A stretch of DNA of 64,000 nucleotides. Source: Lotus japonicus (lineage: Eukaryota; Streptophyta; Magnoliopsida; Fabales; Fabaceae). Made by a program: the position numbers and the translations under genes. The notes under the pieces were generated by a model that ran no database searches, was not told the origin of the DNA, and was given only the letters and a program-made list of their open reading frames with translations. Below are positions 46,015 through 58,452 of this stretch, piece after piece. Numbering within the stretch: position 1 is the stretch's first letter; the number at the start of each line of letters is the position of its first letter. The stretch spans positions 46,153,176 through 46,217,175 of the forward strand of contig NC_080046.1 of NCBI RefSeq assembly GCF_012489685.1, given 5' to 3'.

Positions 46015-49000
46015 TGTAAGACCCAGGATTTTAGAATTAAATAAATAATTAATTTCCAACTCACGCATAGGATTTTGTGCCAGCGTGAGGGGAACTTGAC
46101 TTGTGGCTGATGTTTGGATTAGCGTTATGAAGAAGAAAGTTCAGGAAATGGTTAAGAATAGTTCTATGTCGCTATAGGTTATAGCACGAGTCTTATTCAC
46201 TTCCGCCTTAGGGCAAAGACGTTAGTAAATGACTAATCTGCTCTTAAAGCACCGTAGAAACGATATTCAAAAATATTCAGAGGATTATAAGAATTTCTCT
46301 TATTTCTTTCCTTGACGAGTGTTTCGATGCGAAACCCTGGAATGCACGAACGTCCGATTCTAATTCTCGGAGGTTTGCCGAAACTAAAACCCTGATAGCT
46401 CAAGAAACCTAGAATAAACGGTTAATGAAGACTTTTTCTATTCGGAGCTTCAAACGAAGATTCCACACGCGTACACCCATTTCTTTCGATGCTTCCAATC
46501 TTTCTTCAGAAAGAAGTTTTCCCATCCGACATTCACTGCAAAAAGTAGCTTTTCGGGTAAAATAGATTTACACCGACTTTGGATTGTCTACCTTAATTCC
46601 AAGAAACCTCTTTTGAGTTTTGGAAATTCTGCCGCCAGAACCTATCTTAGGATTCACGGAGGAATGTGCAGGAAAGATCGGAATCGCGAAATTTTCATTT
46701 CCTATAAATTGTACTTAGCTCAGACGCATAATATGACGACGTCATATTTGCTCTAATTGTCTCACAATTATTCTTTAGTTCAGTTTCTACTCATTTCTTG
46801 GTTCATAGATCATTTTATTTTGCTCAAAGTGATTCAAATTTATATTTTATCATTTCATAGAGTTTCCCATAATTTTTGATATAATAATATATCACTCTTA
46901 TATTTTTATCTTAACTCTATGAGTTAAATCCTCCGATATCTAAACTAATCTGTACCGGTTTACAAAATATCTTCTCAAAATATCTTTACAAAATATCTTT
47001 CCATTTCATTCACTATATATATGTTATAACTTGACAACACAAAACAAAAATCTCACCAACACACACACCCAAACCCGCGGCCAAGGAGGAAGGAGGAGGA
47101 GAAGAGTTTTTCGCCGATTCTTGCCTGATCGTCCCACAGTTCGTTGCTACGCGTAGGCCTCAAGGTACTGATGCTTTTCCTTACTTCTGATCGTCAATTC
47201 TGTCGTTTTTCTCTATGTCTTTTTGTGCTCAAAGTTTTGAGCTTTTTGTAAAATTGTCCAAATAACTTCATCTTTCTATTTAAACTTATTCCCTGCGTGC
47301 CCAAGAGCATGTTTAGCGGATTACATTTCGCCGATTCTCGCCGAATTGCCGCTGAATTTCAATTCTGCTTGAAATACCCATTTTTGGCTAAAGTTTCACC
47401 CTTTAGGCTTAAAACTCTCGACTGAGCTTAGCGTTAGTAGGATTAGTCGTCATAATCGTCGTTGGTATCGACCCCATCTAATTTGTTTTTTCGAAATTCT
47501 GATTTTGAGTTCCGAGCTAAAAATATTGACCAAAATACCCCTGCGACAGTTTTCGATCCGATAATTTTTCTGCGAGTTTCCCTGGCCTAGATATCGCCTA
47601 AGAATACCTAGGAATTGATTTAGATCGAAGAAAAAGTTCGGAAACCCTATTTTTGACAGTGGCCGAAACTTATTTGTTAGGGTACCGTGTCCAAAAATAA
47701 TTTTTGGGTCTCTATGACCTGAGCCATAGCGTAGCCCTTTCCGTTGTCGAAATTTTGGCGTTGGTTTCGTGTCATTCCGAGTTCTGTAGCTCGAGTTATG
47801 CTCGTTTTAGCGAATGAAGTTCTCTTGTCAATTCGTGCCTATATAGGAACTCCGAAGCTTTAAAGCCTTCTTTACGATTTCGATTAGCATTAGTAGATCG
47901 TGTTGCTCCTAGTGAGGCTTGTGTTGATGATTGTGTTTCCTTGTTCTAGGTTCACAACTTCCATGCACAACTTCTACTCACGAAGGTAAGGGTAACTCGT
48001 TTTAGAGCGTCTTTGAGTCTTGCCTGCTTTTATCGCACTGTCTGCGTTTGAGATGAAGATGTTTATATTGATTGGCATTGGATTATGATTATTATGCTTG
48101 CAATGTTGTATGCTTGCTTATATTGACTGTTTCTGAGGCTTGTGCCAAATATTTTCTGAAGGTCTCGGCCGAGTACACTTATTGAGACGTGTGTCTCCGT
48201 TTTCTGAGAGGCTTCGGCCGTTTACTGGTTTCCGTCATTACTGCTTTCAAGTGGATAAGATGTGATTATTGTTGATTGATTTTGGCATATAGGGCTGAAC
48301 TTAGTGGCAGTACAGTGGTTGTCGTTCCACGTGCCTGTCCCGTCTTTCGAGGCGTTATTAAGTGACATTCAGTGGTTGTCGTTCCACATGTTTGTCCCGT
48401 CCTTCGAGGCGTTATTAAGTGGCATTCAGTGGTTGTCGTTCCACATGTCTGTCCCGTCCTTCGTGGCGTTATTAAGTGGCATTCAGTGGTTGTCGTTCCA
48501 CATGGTTGTCCCGTCTTGTGAGGCGATATTAAGTGGCATTCAGTGGTTGTCGTTCCACGTCTGTCCCGTCTTGAGAGACGTTGCTGATCGATCCATTTTG
48601 GTAGCAACATATAGTTGCATTATAGGGAACTAACACCTGACCCTATGTTGTTGGATTTTAGTTATTGGTTTATTGATATCTGATTTGATGTTACATTGTT
48701 GAGATTATTATTATCTGAGTTAATCTATGTTAAGTTGTTGATATATGAGTTGAGTTATGTTGCTAGTTATTTACCATGCTAAGTAATTAAAATTGAATAG
48801 CATGATTTTCTCTTTTATACATGGTAATTGCATGGAGTTAACCCTTTCTATTTGCTACTTGTTGTTTGGGCGCTTAACGCTATTAGGCGATGGAGATCCT
48901 TCCGCCGAAGCTTAGCTGCTCGAGTTGGAGATCGGGTCGTGGGCGGTGGAGTAGAGATGTGAGAAGCAGCTTTGTTTCTCCTTTATGGATTATGTTTGAG

Positions 49001-49252
49001 TCTCCCTTACTATATGAGAACTCTGTTATTAAAGCCCGAACCTTACTTATGGTGTTGTAAACTATTATGAGAGTATATCGGGAAACAGGTTATTTAAATA
49101 AAGTTATGATATGTTTCCAACCTTTTAGCCGAAGTGTTTAGTTGTTTTTCAGAAGAAAAAAAATTTCCTTGGTTTTTAGGGATTGCAGAATAGTCCTTAG
49201 ACTTTGTTAGGTTACTAATGTGACTCATCAGTTGAGAAATTGGAGCGTTACA
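46015..49252. mobile_element. Large solo LTR, probably Ty3/gypsy
   Basis: A 3238-bp sequence starting TGTAAGACCCAGGATTTTAG and ending GGAGCGTTACA, bounded by the 5-bp target duplication ATGTT (46010-46014 and 49253-49257). TG...CA ends, length and ends of this type suit a plant gypsy LTR. Neither a PBS nor internal domains adjoin it, so it is the product of LTR-LTR recombination. It holds a 57-bp minisatellite (48305-48590). Long open frames across that minisatellite are by-products of the unit being a multiple of three. Confidence 0.9.
48305..48590. repeat. 57-bp minisatellite, five units
   Basis: Five tandem units: TGGCATTCAGTGGTTGTCGT, TCCACATGTCTGTCCCGTCC, TTCGAGGCGTTATTAAG. The first unit is 58 bp and the last is degenerate at its end. 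GC-rich compared with the surrounding LTR. Confidence 0.95.
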
Positions 49253-49257
49253 ATGTT

Positions 49258-49573
49258 CATGGAGGATACTAGTGCTAGATGAAAAATAGGAGAAAGTGGA
49301 GGGGGCTGAAAACCAAAAATAAACAAGACAATACAAAATCACAAACGATTCGCTGACTCAAATAAAACGTTAACCGAAACATTTCTTTTCATACAAAATC
49401 CTAGTTACCATTGAATTTATTCACATTCCAACAAAATATATTACGTGTGTGTAACTCTAATAATCTAAATACAAGTCCTTGTCATCACAATTTGAGCGTG
49501 CTGACTAAATTCCATGTACGCACATCAGATCATTTTAAATTTGTGCAATGATCTGAGTCAATATTCCTTCCAA
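49258..49573. other. No gene recognised
   Basis: Short AT-rich spacer between the solo LTR and the second segmental-duplication copy. Confidence 0.4.
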
Positions 49574-52500
49574 AACATGATTTTAAGGTCTAGCGTGATT
49601 TCAAACATAAGATGCACTTAATGTGTGTTTAGAATTTTATCTCAACGTTGGTTTGCTAGTCTTTGAATGTGTGATTGAGAATTTAGAGTGGGAAACATGA
49701 AAGAGAATCTCATACTCCGTTCACGTTGGGTTGAAGTCAATGTAAAATTATACTAGTCTTATCTTCAGAACACATCAAAAAGCACTTTTAACTTGTATAG
49801 AAAAGCCAAACTTGGCTATCTCATGAAAAAAAATGTGAAATCAGCACTCTCTTGATCTATCAATCAACAATGAAAGCAACTATTTTTCAAAAAAAAAATT
49901 GCCTTAATTGGAGCTATCTTAATAATTGGAGCTATGTGGAGAGGATAAATAACTTGTTTATTATGATGTCACACTCTTTAGTACTTTATATACTGTAAAC
50001 GTTGATTTAATTTAGTCTCCAAATAAACTAAATGAGGTAGAAAGCAGGCAAATAATTTAATCATTGATATCGTGCCTACAAAGTCCTTCTACCTTGTATA
50101 CATTTTTCTCTGTCTTTTCTTCTCCCCTGCCTCCAAGAGGCCAGCAAACACTTAAGAGTTTATGCTATGATATTTTTTACAATTTCTACTTCTACAATTA
50201 GCTTCATAAATTGACTTCCATTACCTTCGAATACGTGTAGAAGTGTATGTTCTAAATGTGGCCAATAAAAGAGGACCCTCGAAAAGAACATTTCATATTT
50301 ATTATTTAAGGTATGTTTAGATACCTATTAGCACATGTGCTCACGGGCGAAAGGATTGAAACTTTTCATATAGATTGAGATGAATGTGCTTTTAAGTTAA
50401 CTAATGATACAAACAAATTGAAGAATAAGTAGGCTGCAAATAGTACTACTATTTTAGCAGTGTGTTTAGAGGGAAATTAAGAGAAAATATCATATCACAA
50501 GTTGCATGTTTGCCTACAAAATGACAAGGAAATTGATGGAGATGTCAAAACCATAGGATTCGAGTAGAGTAGATGAAATAGAGAACTGCACTAAGTCTGA
50601 TTTTGTGATAGAAGAGTATCACTCATGATTGAAGAAACATATATTGTGCAAGAATTGAACTAATTTGCCATCGAAAAGATTAAATAGATGTAAAACTAGG
50701 ATAAAAATTGTTGTGTTAATGAGACAAGTTTTTTATAATTGTTCATCGGTCTCTGTCATGTCATTGTTAAAGGAAAAAAAATTCTTTACATTTGATAGTA
50801 GGAATCAGAACTCAATGTCATTTGCTGGTTGCCGAAGCAATAGACATGAGAAGCTAATTAGGAAGTAACAATAAGGGTTGTGTTTGAGACACTAACAGTG
50901 AAATCACAGAAGAATCACTTTATATATTATAATGTCAAAAATTGATACAATTTGCTCAAAAAAATGAGAAAAAAACCAAAGGTATAACTAGATATCAACA
51001 CAAGCAAAAGTAAAAATCAAGAATCAACACACTCATTTTGCAAACAATAGGAGTAAGTGCATGTTTGACAATCTTTTTACAATCGATTCTGAAGTCAAAA
51101 TCAATTCTGTGGAGAAGCTTCCGTGAGTAACTTCTAGATGCCAGAATTGATTATGAGAAACGAAAAACTGATCCAAACATGCCATGAGTCCATTGTTACC
51201 GAGGCTTTCCCTGCATTACTTCGGAAGGAGCACCACTGGTATATAAAGACTTAAGCTGCCTGCTTATGAGTTTGCTACTATGGATAGCCTGCTGAAGAGG
51301 TGCATCACCTGACCACCATTGTTCCAGGCCATGAGCTTCATGAAACTTCTGCTTTTCCTTGGTGACAACAAACAGCTTCGCAGCAACTTGACTATTTGCC
51401 GGACCGACATTCTCCTTGTCACCATCATCTTTTCCTCCTGAGGTGCTCTTAGTGTCGTTATAAGAGCAACAAATATAGTCACTGTTGTTTACATACAGAT
51501 GAGGCACCCATTTTCCCACTCCAAAACCAGGATTCTTCAAGCTCGGTAGTCGCGGTATCCAACTCTTCAAACTCTTGTTGTCTCCATCAATGCTGTCATG
51601 AGCAGCTTCTTCTCTACTTGAAGGAAGCATGGACTTAACTCTCTTCCAAGCTAACTCAGCCTTTTCTCCAATATTTCTGAGACTCATAGCTATTGAAACA
51701 GAAGGTGGATTGAACAAATGTGTCTCCACATAAACACCTTCTTTTGCTAATACCTTTCCCACTTGAAGAGCAAAACCAGCTCCTAATGAATGCCCTGCAA
51801 CACAAACATTGCTGCTTCCATATGCATCAGAAACTGATTTTAGCACCTCCAATGCTACTTTGAACCTCACAGAGCCCTTCAAGCTTTCCCAAGCAAGGAA
51901 CCGAAGGTCATCTTCGATGTCTCTTCGCATTGTCGGGCTTTTGAGCAATGTTCCCCTCAGTGCTAAGACAGCTCTTGGGGCACCACTAGGTCTCATTAGA
52001 ACTAAGTCAGCCATTGCCGCAGATCTGTCCCATTCGAGTATTGCACCGAAAATGGACCCGTCTCGTTCATCAATCAGTGTTTGTGTGAGTTTGTACTTGA
52101 AGGGAATCCACCAATTTGGGGCCAGAGCATTTTCTTGTGTTTTGTTCTCCTGTCTGTCAAGTTCAAGCAAGTACACTGCCTGTATGAAGCAAGCAATGAC
52201 TGTTCTCTTATAATTTGCATCCTTCCTGCATACAACAAAATAGTTTTTATATTAGTATAGACTTACATAGGAAGAATGTATGACGAACTGCCATCATACA
52301 CAAATCAAGAATAAGGCACTCTTGCGAGAAATTTTATAAAAAAAAAAGGTGAGACCATGAAGGTAGGTCATACTTGCATATCTATATTTACACATCCTGG
52401 TTCCTGAGAAGGTTTATGTTAATATTAAGAAAAGGAATCGGTAGCGAAGTTCAAACCAATACAAGATCCATGATAATAGGAGTTGTCTAAATCAGTAGAA

Positions 52501-52970
52501 ACGATTAATCAGTATCTTTAAATCATTTTGTCATACTGAAGTATCAGATCACAAAACTAATTAAAAATCATATTCCCCACCCCTATCCAGACTTCCTAGT
52601 AGACAAGAATCATATTGGATTATTGTCATTTGTCAATATTTAAGGAAATGCTGTTAATCAGGAAATCAGGATTCCCAAAATTCAATTCCAATTGCATAAT
52701 AATTAAAACACTAAGAATATGGCTATCAGAATGGAGATTCCAGAATATAAATATACCAAATCAAGAATTACCAAAATTAAACCTTCCAATTAAAAACCCA
52801 GAAAAAAAGGGTCTGTGATTGACAGCACATAGCAATTAGATGATTAATATATAAGGAACATAAAAAGAAGATGCATATCAATTATCATTAACCTCATCAG
52901 ATTTGGAAAGCCAGTTGAAAACACATTTCAACTATAGTTCATACTTTAATTTCAATACAGCCACCAAAAT
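49574..52970. repeat. Segmental duplication, copy 2 (intact lipase locus)
   Basis: Collinear partner of 783-4384. It lacks the 288-bp tandem duplication and the 59-bp insertion of copy 1, and retains the full lipase coding exon. The right limit of homology falls at the edge of a 15-bp direct repeat (52969-52983 and 53005-53019) containing the splice donor. Confidence 0.9.
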
Positions 52971-53192
52971 GGGTACTCACCAGTAAGATCAAACAAGAGA
53001 TGAAATGGGTACTCACCAGCTGGAACTGATAAGGTCTCTCCAGTTAAGGTTGGCCAAATTGCGAGGGCCTGAGACATGAAAGGCGTAAGGATGATGAGCT
53101 GCTTCTTGTTCAACCAACACTGCTCCTCCTTTTCCTTCTTCTGCTTCTGCTTCTTCTTCTTTGATCACTGGGTTTGTTTCTTCAATGCTCAT
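51196..53192 (-). CDS. Class-3 lipase-like alpha/beta hydrolase (At4g10955-like)
   Basis: Two exons joined: 53017-53192 (donor CAGCTG|GTGAGT) and 51196-52225 (acceptor TGCAG|GAAGG), phase 2, 401 codons plus TAA. Start ATG at 53192 is the first in frame and opens an acidic leader (MSIEETNP..., rich in EEEAEAEE), followed by HHPYAFHVSGPRNLANLNWR, then KDANYKRTVIACFIQAVYLL. The nucleophile elbow GHSLG is at residues 203-207 (Ser205), preceded by ALRGT, a conserved oxyanion-side motif, near residues 147-151. Plant relatives are annotated as lipase class 3 or 'GDSL esterase/lipase At4g10955'; substrate is not known to me. No signal peptide is evident, suggesting a cytosolic protein. A distal donor duplicate 36 bp into the intron would introduce an immediate TGA. 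The catalytic Asp and His cannot be assigned with certainty. Confidence 0.92.
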
Positions 53193-53320
53193 GATGTAGC
53201 TGCAGAGAAAGAGTTGCAGTTTTTTCCTTCTTCTTTCGTTGGATTATGGCTCAAATTCAAACCAGGGTAGGTTTCGGATCCCCCTATGTAACGGTCATAT
53301 TTTGTGGGACACCTCCTTTT

Positions 53321-53332
53321 CTTTTTTAAATA
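53321..53332 (-). promoter_or_regulatory. Possible TATA box of the lipase-like gene
   Basis: On the minus strand TATTTAAAAAAG lies about 130 bp upstream of the ATG, a plausible distance for a TATA element plus 5' UTR. The promoter is confined to under 300 bp before the Harbinger-type element at 53488-55722. This is a motif guess only. Confidence 0.3.
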
Positions 53333-53487
53333 CAATAATGAAACGGAAATAAATTTATTTTTATTGCACTCAATAATTATAAAAATATAAATTAAAGATA
53401 TATAATTGTTTCGTTTGAAAAATTGTTATTTGTTATGGTAGTAGATTAGAGAGTAAGATCCATTCAAAAAAAAAAATTAGAGAGTAA

Positions 53488-55722
53488 GGGCCTGTTTGAT
53501 TTCTGTTTTTAAAAACAGTTTTCTGTTTTATAAAATTAAAAAACAATAAAACCTGTTTGATAAAGTTGTTTTCAAGAAATGAATTTAAAAACTGTTTCCT
53601 AATTATTGTTTTTAAAACAAAAAAATCAGAACAGAAAAAATTTGTTTTTGTTTTCTGGTTTGCATCTCTGTTCCGGAATTGTGAAAAACACGGAGAACAC
53701 CTTGTTTTCTTTCCTCTCATTAATGGCACTACTGTAATTACGAGCAACTAGAAAAATAATGCTTTCAAAGTACATACACCACATCTTCGGGACTCTTAGC
53801 CGCTCCCAATTCTGAAGGCGACGTTCTCTGTGGTTGGCCGTCTGGTACAAGTTCTCTCTTCTTTAAGGTAAATTTGCTCCTTCCTCTTCATGTATTTCTT
53901 GCCATAAGGATTTCCTCTTCTCATATTATTGATTCAGTGAAGTTAACTTGATGGTGATGCATCTTCTCCTCCTCTTCTTTTATTTCTCTGAATGTAATCC
54001 CTTCTTTTTTGATTCCGCATTTGTTATCTAGTTTTTTGTTGTGCTTTGTATTGTTAAGGAAGTGTCCTAGGTGGGTCTACTGGGATCGACTTAACTGTAT
54101 GGAGTATTTGGTCTATTGAGGGTGTTGTTATGGGGTTTACATATTTATGAAAAAAAGGGGTTTCCTTGTTGTTTGATGTTTGCTTCAGGACTCATAGATC
54201 TGGTTCTGCGGTTGCTTTTTCTTTAATTAGATTGCTTTAAGATATGACATTAAGCTTTAACCAAAAAAGAGATGGGGCATTATACTGAATGTTCATCAGA
54301 TTTTCCATAAAACAAAACTGTTTAAGTGAATTAGACTGCTCTAAGATATGGTATTCTCATGAAGCTGAGTTTTGAAAATTTCATAACTGAGTGTTCTAGT
54401 CATGAAGCATATCACTTATATTTTTCACTAAATTAGCTCTGATAAATATAAACCATTTAAGGAGATTGGTAGGAATTTTAATCAGTGAGTACTGTTTGGT
54501 GTTTGCCAATTGCCATTAACAAATGCCACTTGGTCCTACTGCAATCGCATGCTTTGGGAGTGATTAATTTTAAAAGAGTGAGAAATTGAGAATTTAAACT
54601 GATGAGGGACATTTAGAAACAAAAGTAAGCGTGCATTAAAGGTGTCAGCACTATCATATATGCACCAAATCATTGTTCAAGAGCAGCTGTGTTAAGGCCC
54701 TTAGGGAATCCTTTTCAGTTCAAAGTCTTGAATTACTATAAAATAAAGATGGCAGTTGGCTGATAGGGATTTTTTACTTGATTACTTTTGACATGTATTT
54801 TAATATGTCTCAATGTTTACAATAAAGTTTATGTAAGGTGATTAGATCCTTCATCTAATTACTTCATGTCTTCATGTGAATATGATAATTTTGTTACAGA
54901 GCATCCTTGCCAACTTATATAATTGGCTTGATTATATGTCTCTTATTGCATCCTTCTCCTTCACTCAAAGAATATGCTTAGTAAATAGAGACTGAGGAAA
55001 TGTTAGTGAGTACTAACTAATGGTGGTGTTATGCAGATGACTACCTAAGACAACAGTGGAGCTAAACATTCATAGACAGTATGGACAATTTTAAGAACAA
55101 GGGGGTCCCTACACTCAAGGGAAACACGTGCTTAGTGGATAATGCTATTGAAGTTATCAAGGTTGTCATGGAAGGTGATTTGCTGGTTGGAAGAGATTTT
55201 CACTTGCCATAGAGTGTAGTCTTGTCTACCCTATCAAGCCTCATAAAGGATCCTGTAGAAATTGATGTCATGAATGAAGGTTCTGGCATAGAAAAGACAA
55301 ACTCGAACAATGATAACTTATTAATGTTATTCAATGAAAGTAGCAATGAGAATTGCAAATATGATGATGCACAACAAAATGACTAGTTTAACAATATTTT
55401 TTAGAATCAAAATTTAATAAAAATGTATAAAGAAAAGTACCATAAATCTTATAATAAAAATAGTTTAATTCAATGTATTTGTATCAATAGTTTTTTTCAC
55501 AAGGATGCAAACAAACGAGTTTTCTATTCTTTTGTTTCTAAAATATGTTTTCAAAACAAATTTGTCAAACAAGTTTTTTTGTTTTTTAATTTCCAAAACT
55601 GTTTTCAAAATCTAATTACCAAACAAGTCCTTTTCTTATATTTTCTAAAAAACAGTTTGTTAAAATTATTTTACAGAACAGTTTTGAAAACAAAAAAATT
55701 GAAAACACAAACAAACAGGCCC
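53488..55722. mobile_element. 2.2 kb PIF/Harbinger-type non-autonomous element
   Basis: The ends are GGGCCTGTTTGATTTCTG and AAACACAAACAAACAGGCCC, flanked on both sides by TAA (53485-53487 and 55723-55725). Long subterminal inverted regions are rich in AAAACAGTTTT words. The 3-bp TAA duplication and GGGCCTGTTTG ends fit PIF/Harbinger. No DDE transposase was found; the interior includes a short decayed reading frame (55081-55386). The element sits about 295 bp upstream of the lipase start codon. Confidence 0.82.
55081..55386 (+). pseudogene. Unidentified short reading frame inside the Harbinger-type element
   Basis: An open stretch of about 101 codons from ATG (55081) to TAG, interrupted once by an in-frame TAG at codon 44. 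It starts MDNFKNKGVPTLKGNTCLVD, continues NAIEVIKVVMEGDLLVGRDF, and after the stop reads STLSSLIKDPVEIDVMNEGS. I do not recognise it. It could be a captured host exon or the remnant of an element-encoded protein. Confidence 0.4.
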
Positions 55723-55925
55723 TAAGATGTACGATTGTGGTGAAGCTCGGAAGGATTCATCACCGGTAAGGAAACCATCGGACGCTCAAGTTAGTAAAGT
55801 TGAAGGAGAAATAAGGATTAAGGTTAAAAAATGTGTTTCTTAGTACTTATTTATTTACATACTAAGTATATTATAATTGAAAAAATCACTCATAGAGATG
55901 CGTCAAGATATAACAGGGTAATTTT

Positions 55926-56618
55926 TTGGTATTGTCTCAAATGAGACAGTTTCAAAACAATCCCAAATCAATAAATAAAGGCATGACACATGTTTTTTCT
56001 ATTTTTTATTTTTTATTTTTAATAGTCACAAGATATTCAATCTTTGAACCCCAACATTTTACTAAACTAAATTTTAGTCCCAACTAATTCTCATTATTAT
56101 ACTTTTTTCTCAAGATGTAATAAATTATAATTTCGACTGTGAAAAGAGGGTTTGTAGGCGAAAGGCTAGCGTCACTGGCGGCGGTCTGCAGCGAGCGGCG
56201 ATGGCGAGAGGCGGCGGTAAACTAGCAGAGATGATGTTAAGGACGAAGTTTCTTTTTTTTTAACGTGATTGAATTATTTTTTACGGTTGTTAAGTTTTTT
56301 TTTTGAACTAACGGTTACAAAGTCAAGATTTGTGATAGTTTTTGAAATACCACATAAAATATTGATTGCTAAAGATTTAAAATATAATTTGATAAATGTT
56401 ATGAGTTAAATCATAATTTATGATATCTTGAGAAGAAAGTATAATAGTGTAGATTAATTGGGACTAAAATTTAGTTTAGTAAAATGATGTTGTTAAAAGA
56501 TTGAATATCTAGTTACTATTAAAAATAAAAAAATAATAAAATAGAATTAACACGTGTCATGCCTTAATTGGTTGTATTTGAGACTGTTTTGAAACTGTCT
56601 CAAATGAGACAATAGCCA
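55926..56618. mobile_element. Mutator-like MITE 1 with ~200-bp TIRs
   Basis: Ends TTGGTATTGTCTCAAATGAG and, inverted, TGGCTATTGTCTCATTTGAG. Inverted similarity continues inward: ACTAAACTAAATTTTAGTCC pairs with GGACTAAAATTTAGTTTAGT, and TATACTTTTTTCTCAAGATG with its complement near 56425. A GC-rich patch at about 56145-56235 (GGCGGCGGTCTGCAGCG) contrasts with the AT-rich remainder and may be captured host sequence. Confidence 0.78.
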
Positions 56619-56658
56619 AGAGGTCACCGATATAACATATATTATTCAGGGTGACATC

Positions 56659-57180
56659 TTCGGTATTGTCTCAATTTCAAAACAGTCTCAAATGCAACCA
56701 ATAAACTCATGACACGTGTTAATTATGTTTTTTTTTAATTTTTTAAACAGTCACCAAATATTCTATTTTTCAACATCAATATTTTACTAAACTAAATTTT
56801 AGTCCCAATTAATCGACATCATTATACTTTTTTCTCAAGACTACAATTTAACTTTAACAAATTATATTTTTTAATCTTCATCATTCAATATTTTATATTC
56901 TATTCCAAAAACTATCACAAATTATTATTTAAATCCAAACTCATAAATCTATTTTTTGACAGTCAAACTCATAAATCTTAATCAACATTTAAATTTATCA
57001 CCGTATAAATTTAGTGGTTCATTTATCATTTTTATGGAATTTATGAAATAAAATATAAGGATGCAGATTAATTGGGATTAAAATATATATTTTAATAAAT
57101 ATTAACTTCAAAATATCTAATAACATGTGTCATATTTGTATTGGTTAAGTATGATACTGTTTTGAAACTGTCTCAATTGG
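56659..57180. mobile_element. Mutator-like MITE 2, same family
   Basis: Same left end (CGGTATTGTCTCAATTTCAA) and same inner words (ACTAAACTAAATTTTAGTCC) as the preceding element, with a degenerate right end (TTTTGAAACTGTCTCAATTG). The two lie head-to-tail about 40 bp apart. The arms are less similar, so it appears older or recombined. Confidence 0.7.
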
Positions 57181-57604
57181 AAAAGTACTAAAAAATTACC
57201 CATTATTTAGATATCACCATGAATTTACTCTAATGTGTGTCAAATGTTATTGATTTGGGTAAAAAAAAAAGTCTCATTTTATTACAACATTTCCAAATTG
57301 GAGATCTCAGAGTTGGAATCTTAAAATAAGATTTAAATCTAACAAGATTTCATCATTGAAGTTATCATATATTGCATGAGATCTTAATCAAAGCTAAAAT
57401 TCGTGCCTTAACTCAACAACTTTCAAAAGTGAGATTTCGAATAATATAATCTTTGTTTCTTTCATTCAATAAAAAAATCATGATTTTTGTCTCTTATTAA
57501 TCTTTATTTCTTCATTCAATTCTAGAATTCAATAAAATAATTTGTTTTTTTCTCCCTCTTGTTGATTTTTAATTATATATTTCCTATTATGATGAAATTT
57601 TTTT
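57181..57604. other. No gene recognised
   Basis: AT-rich DNA before the LINE fossil. Nothing recognised. Confidence 0.4.
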
Positions 57605-57827
57605 ATATCGAAGAGACTGAACAATCAAGGACAACGCTTTGGTTTCGTTAGACTCTTTGATGTGAATGAACCAAGAAGACTAGAAGGCCATCTTGACAAG
57701 ACGGTTATAAACAACATGGGGTTTCAAGTAAACCTTCTGAAGTATGACAGATCAGATGGAGAGAAGTTTGATAGGATGACTTGGAGGAGAGGAGCAGGAG
57801 GATTGGAAGCGGACAGAAACATAAAAC

Positions 57828-58138
57828 CAATGCCGGCCCTGGGCATGTGCAAGCAGGCCCACAGCTCAGGGCCTCCAAAAAGAAGGGGCCCAAAATAAAA
57901 ATCTCATTAAACTTTCCCCTAAAATAAAATTTAGTTATAATAATTAATGTTCAAGATGTTATTTAAAGCAAAAGGTCACGTTGCTTGGATTCGAACACGC
58001 GACTCATGGGCGGGTTGCAAGAGGCTAGTTGCCAAACGAACCAACATAATGGTTCTGATGAAATTTCGAACGTTAAAATTATTAGGGGTCCATGTTTATT
58101 GTTTGCCCAGAGCCTCCAAAATGTCGGGACCGGCCCTG
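57828..58138. mobile_element. hAT-type MITE inserted in LINE ORF1
   Basis: 311 bp with ends CAATGCCGGCCCTG and CGGGACCGGCCCTG (10 of 14 paired as inverted repeats) and a perfect 8-bp target duplication CATAAAAC (57820-57827 and 58139-58146). Removing the element and one duplication restores the reading frame from ...DRNIK into QSYVEIVKQ, which supports the boundaries. Confidence 0.88.
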
Positions 58139-58452
58139 CATAAAACAGTCATATGTAGAAATCGTTAAGCAAGGAGGGGTGCAGATGAAGGGCACATACC
58201 TTGTTAACCATAAAGGCTTTTAGAGGGTGGCAGGGCAGCAAAAGTCAAGCTATAAGTGGATTCCAAGAACGGAGAATGTCCAACGTGATGATGAAGACTA
58301 GAAGGCACATGTTCTCCAGTTTCAAAGTTGTAATATGGCATGGCTAACGAATAATTGTGTGGAGCCTTCAGGCCATTGAAACTGGAAAGAATCCATGAAA
58401 CCTTTAAACTGCAGGTACCATTCAATAAAAATTAGGCATTTAGGGGACAATT

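Noticed and set aside
48266..48633. Overlapping 109-114 codon open frames on both strands
   Set aside because: They lie on the 57-bp minisatellite of the solo LTR; a unit divisible by three without stops opens frames on both strands automatically.
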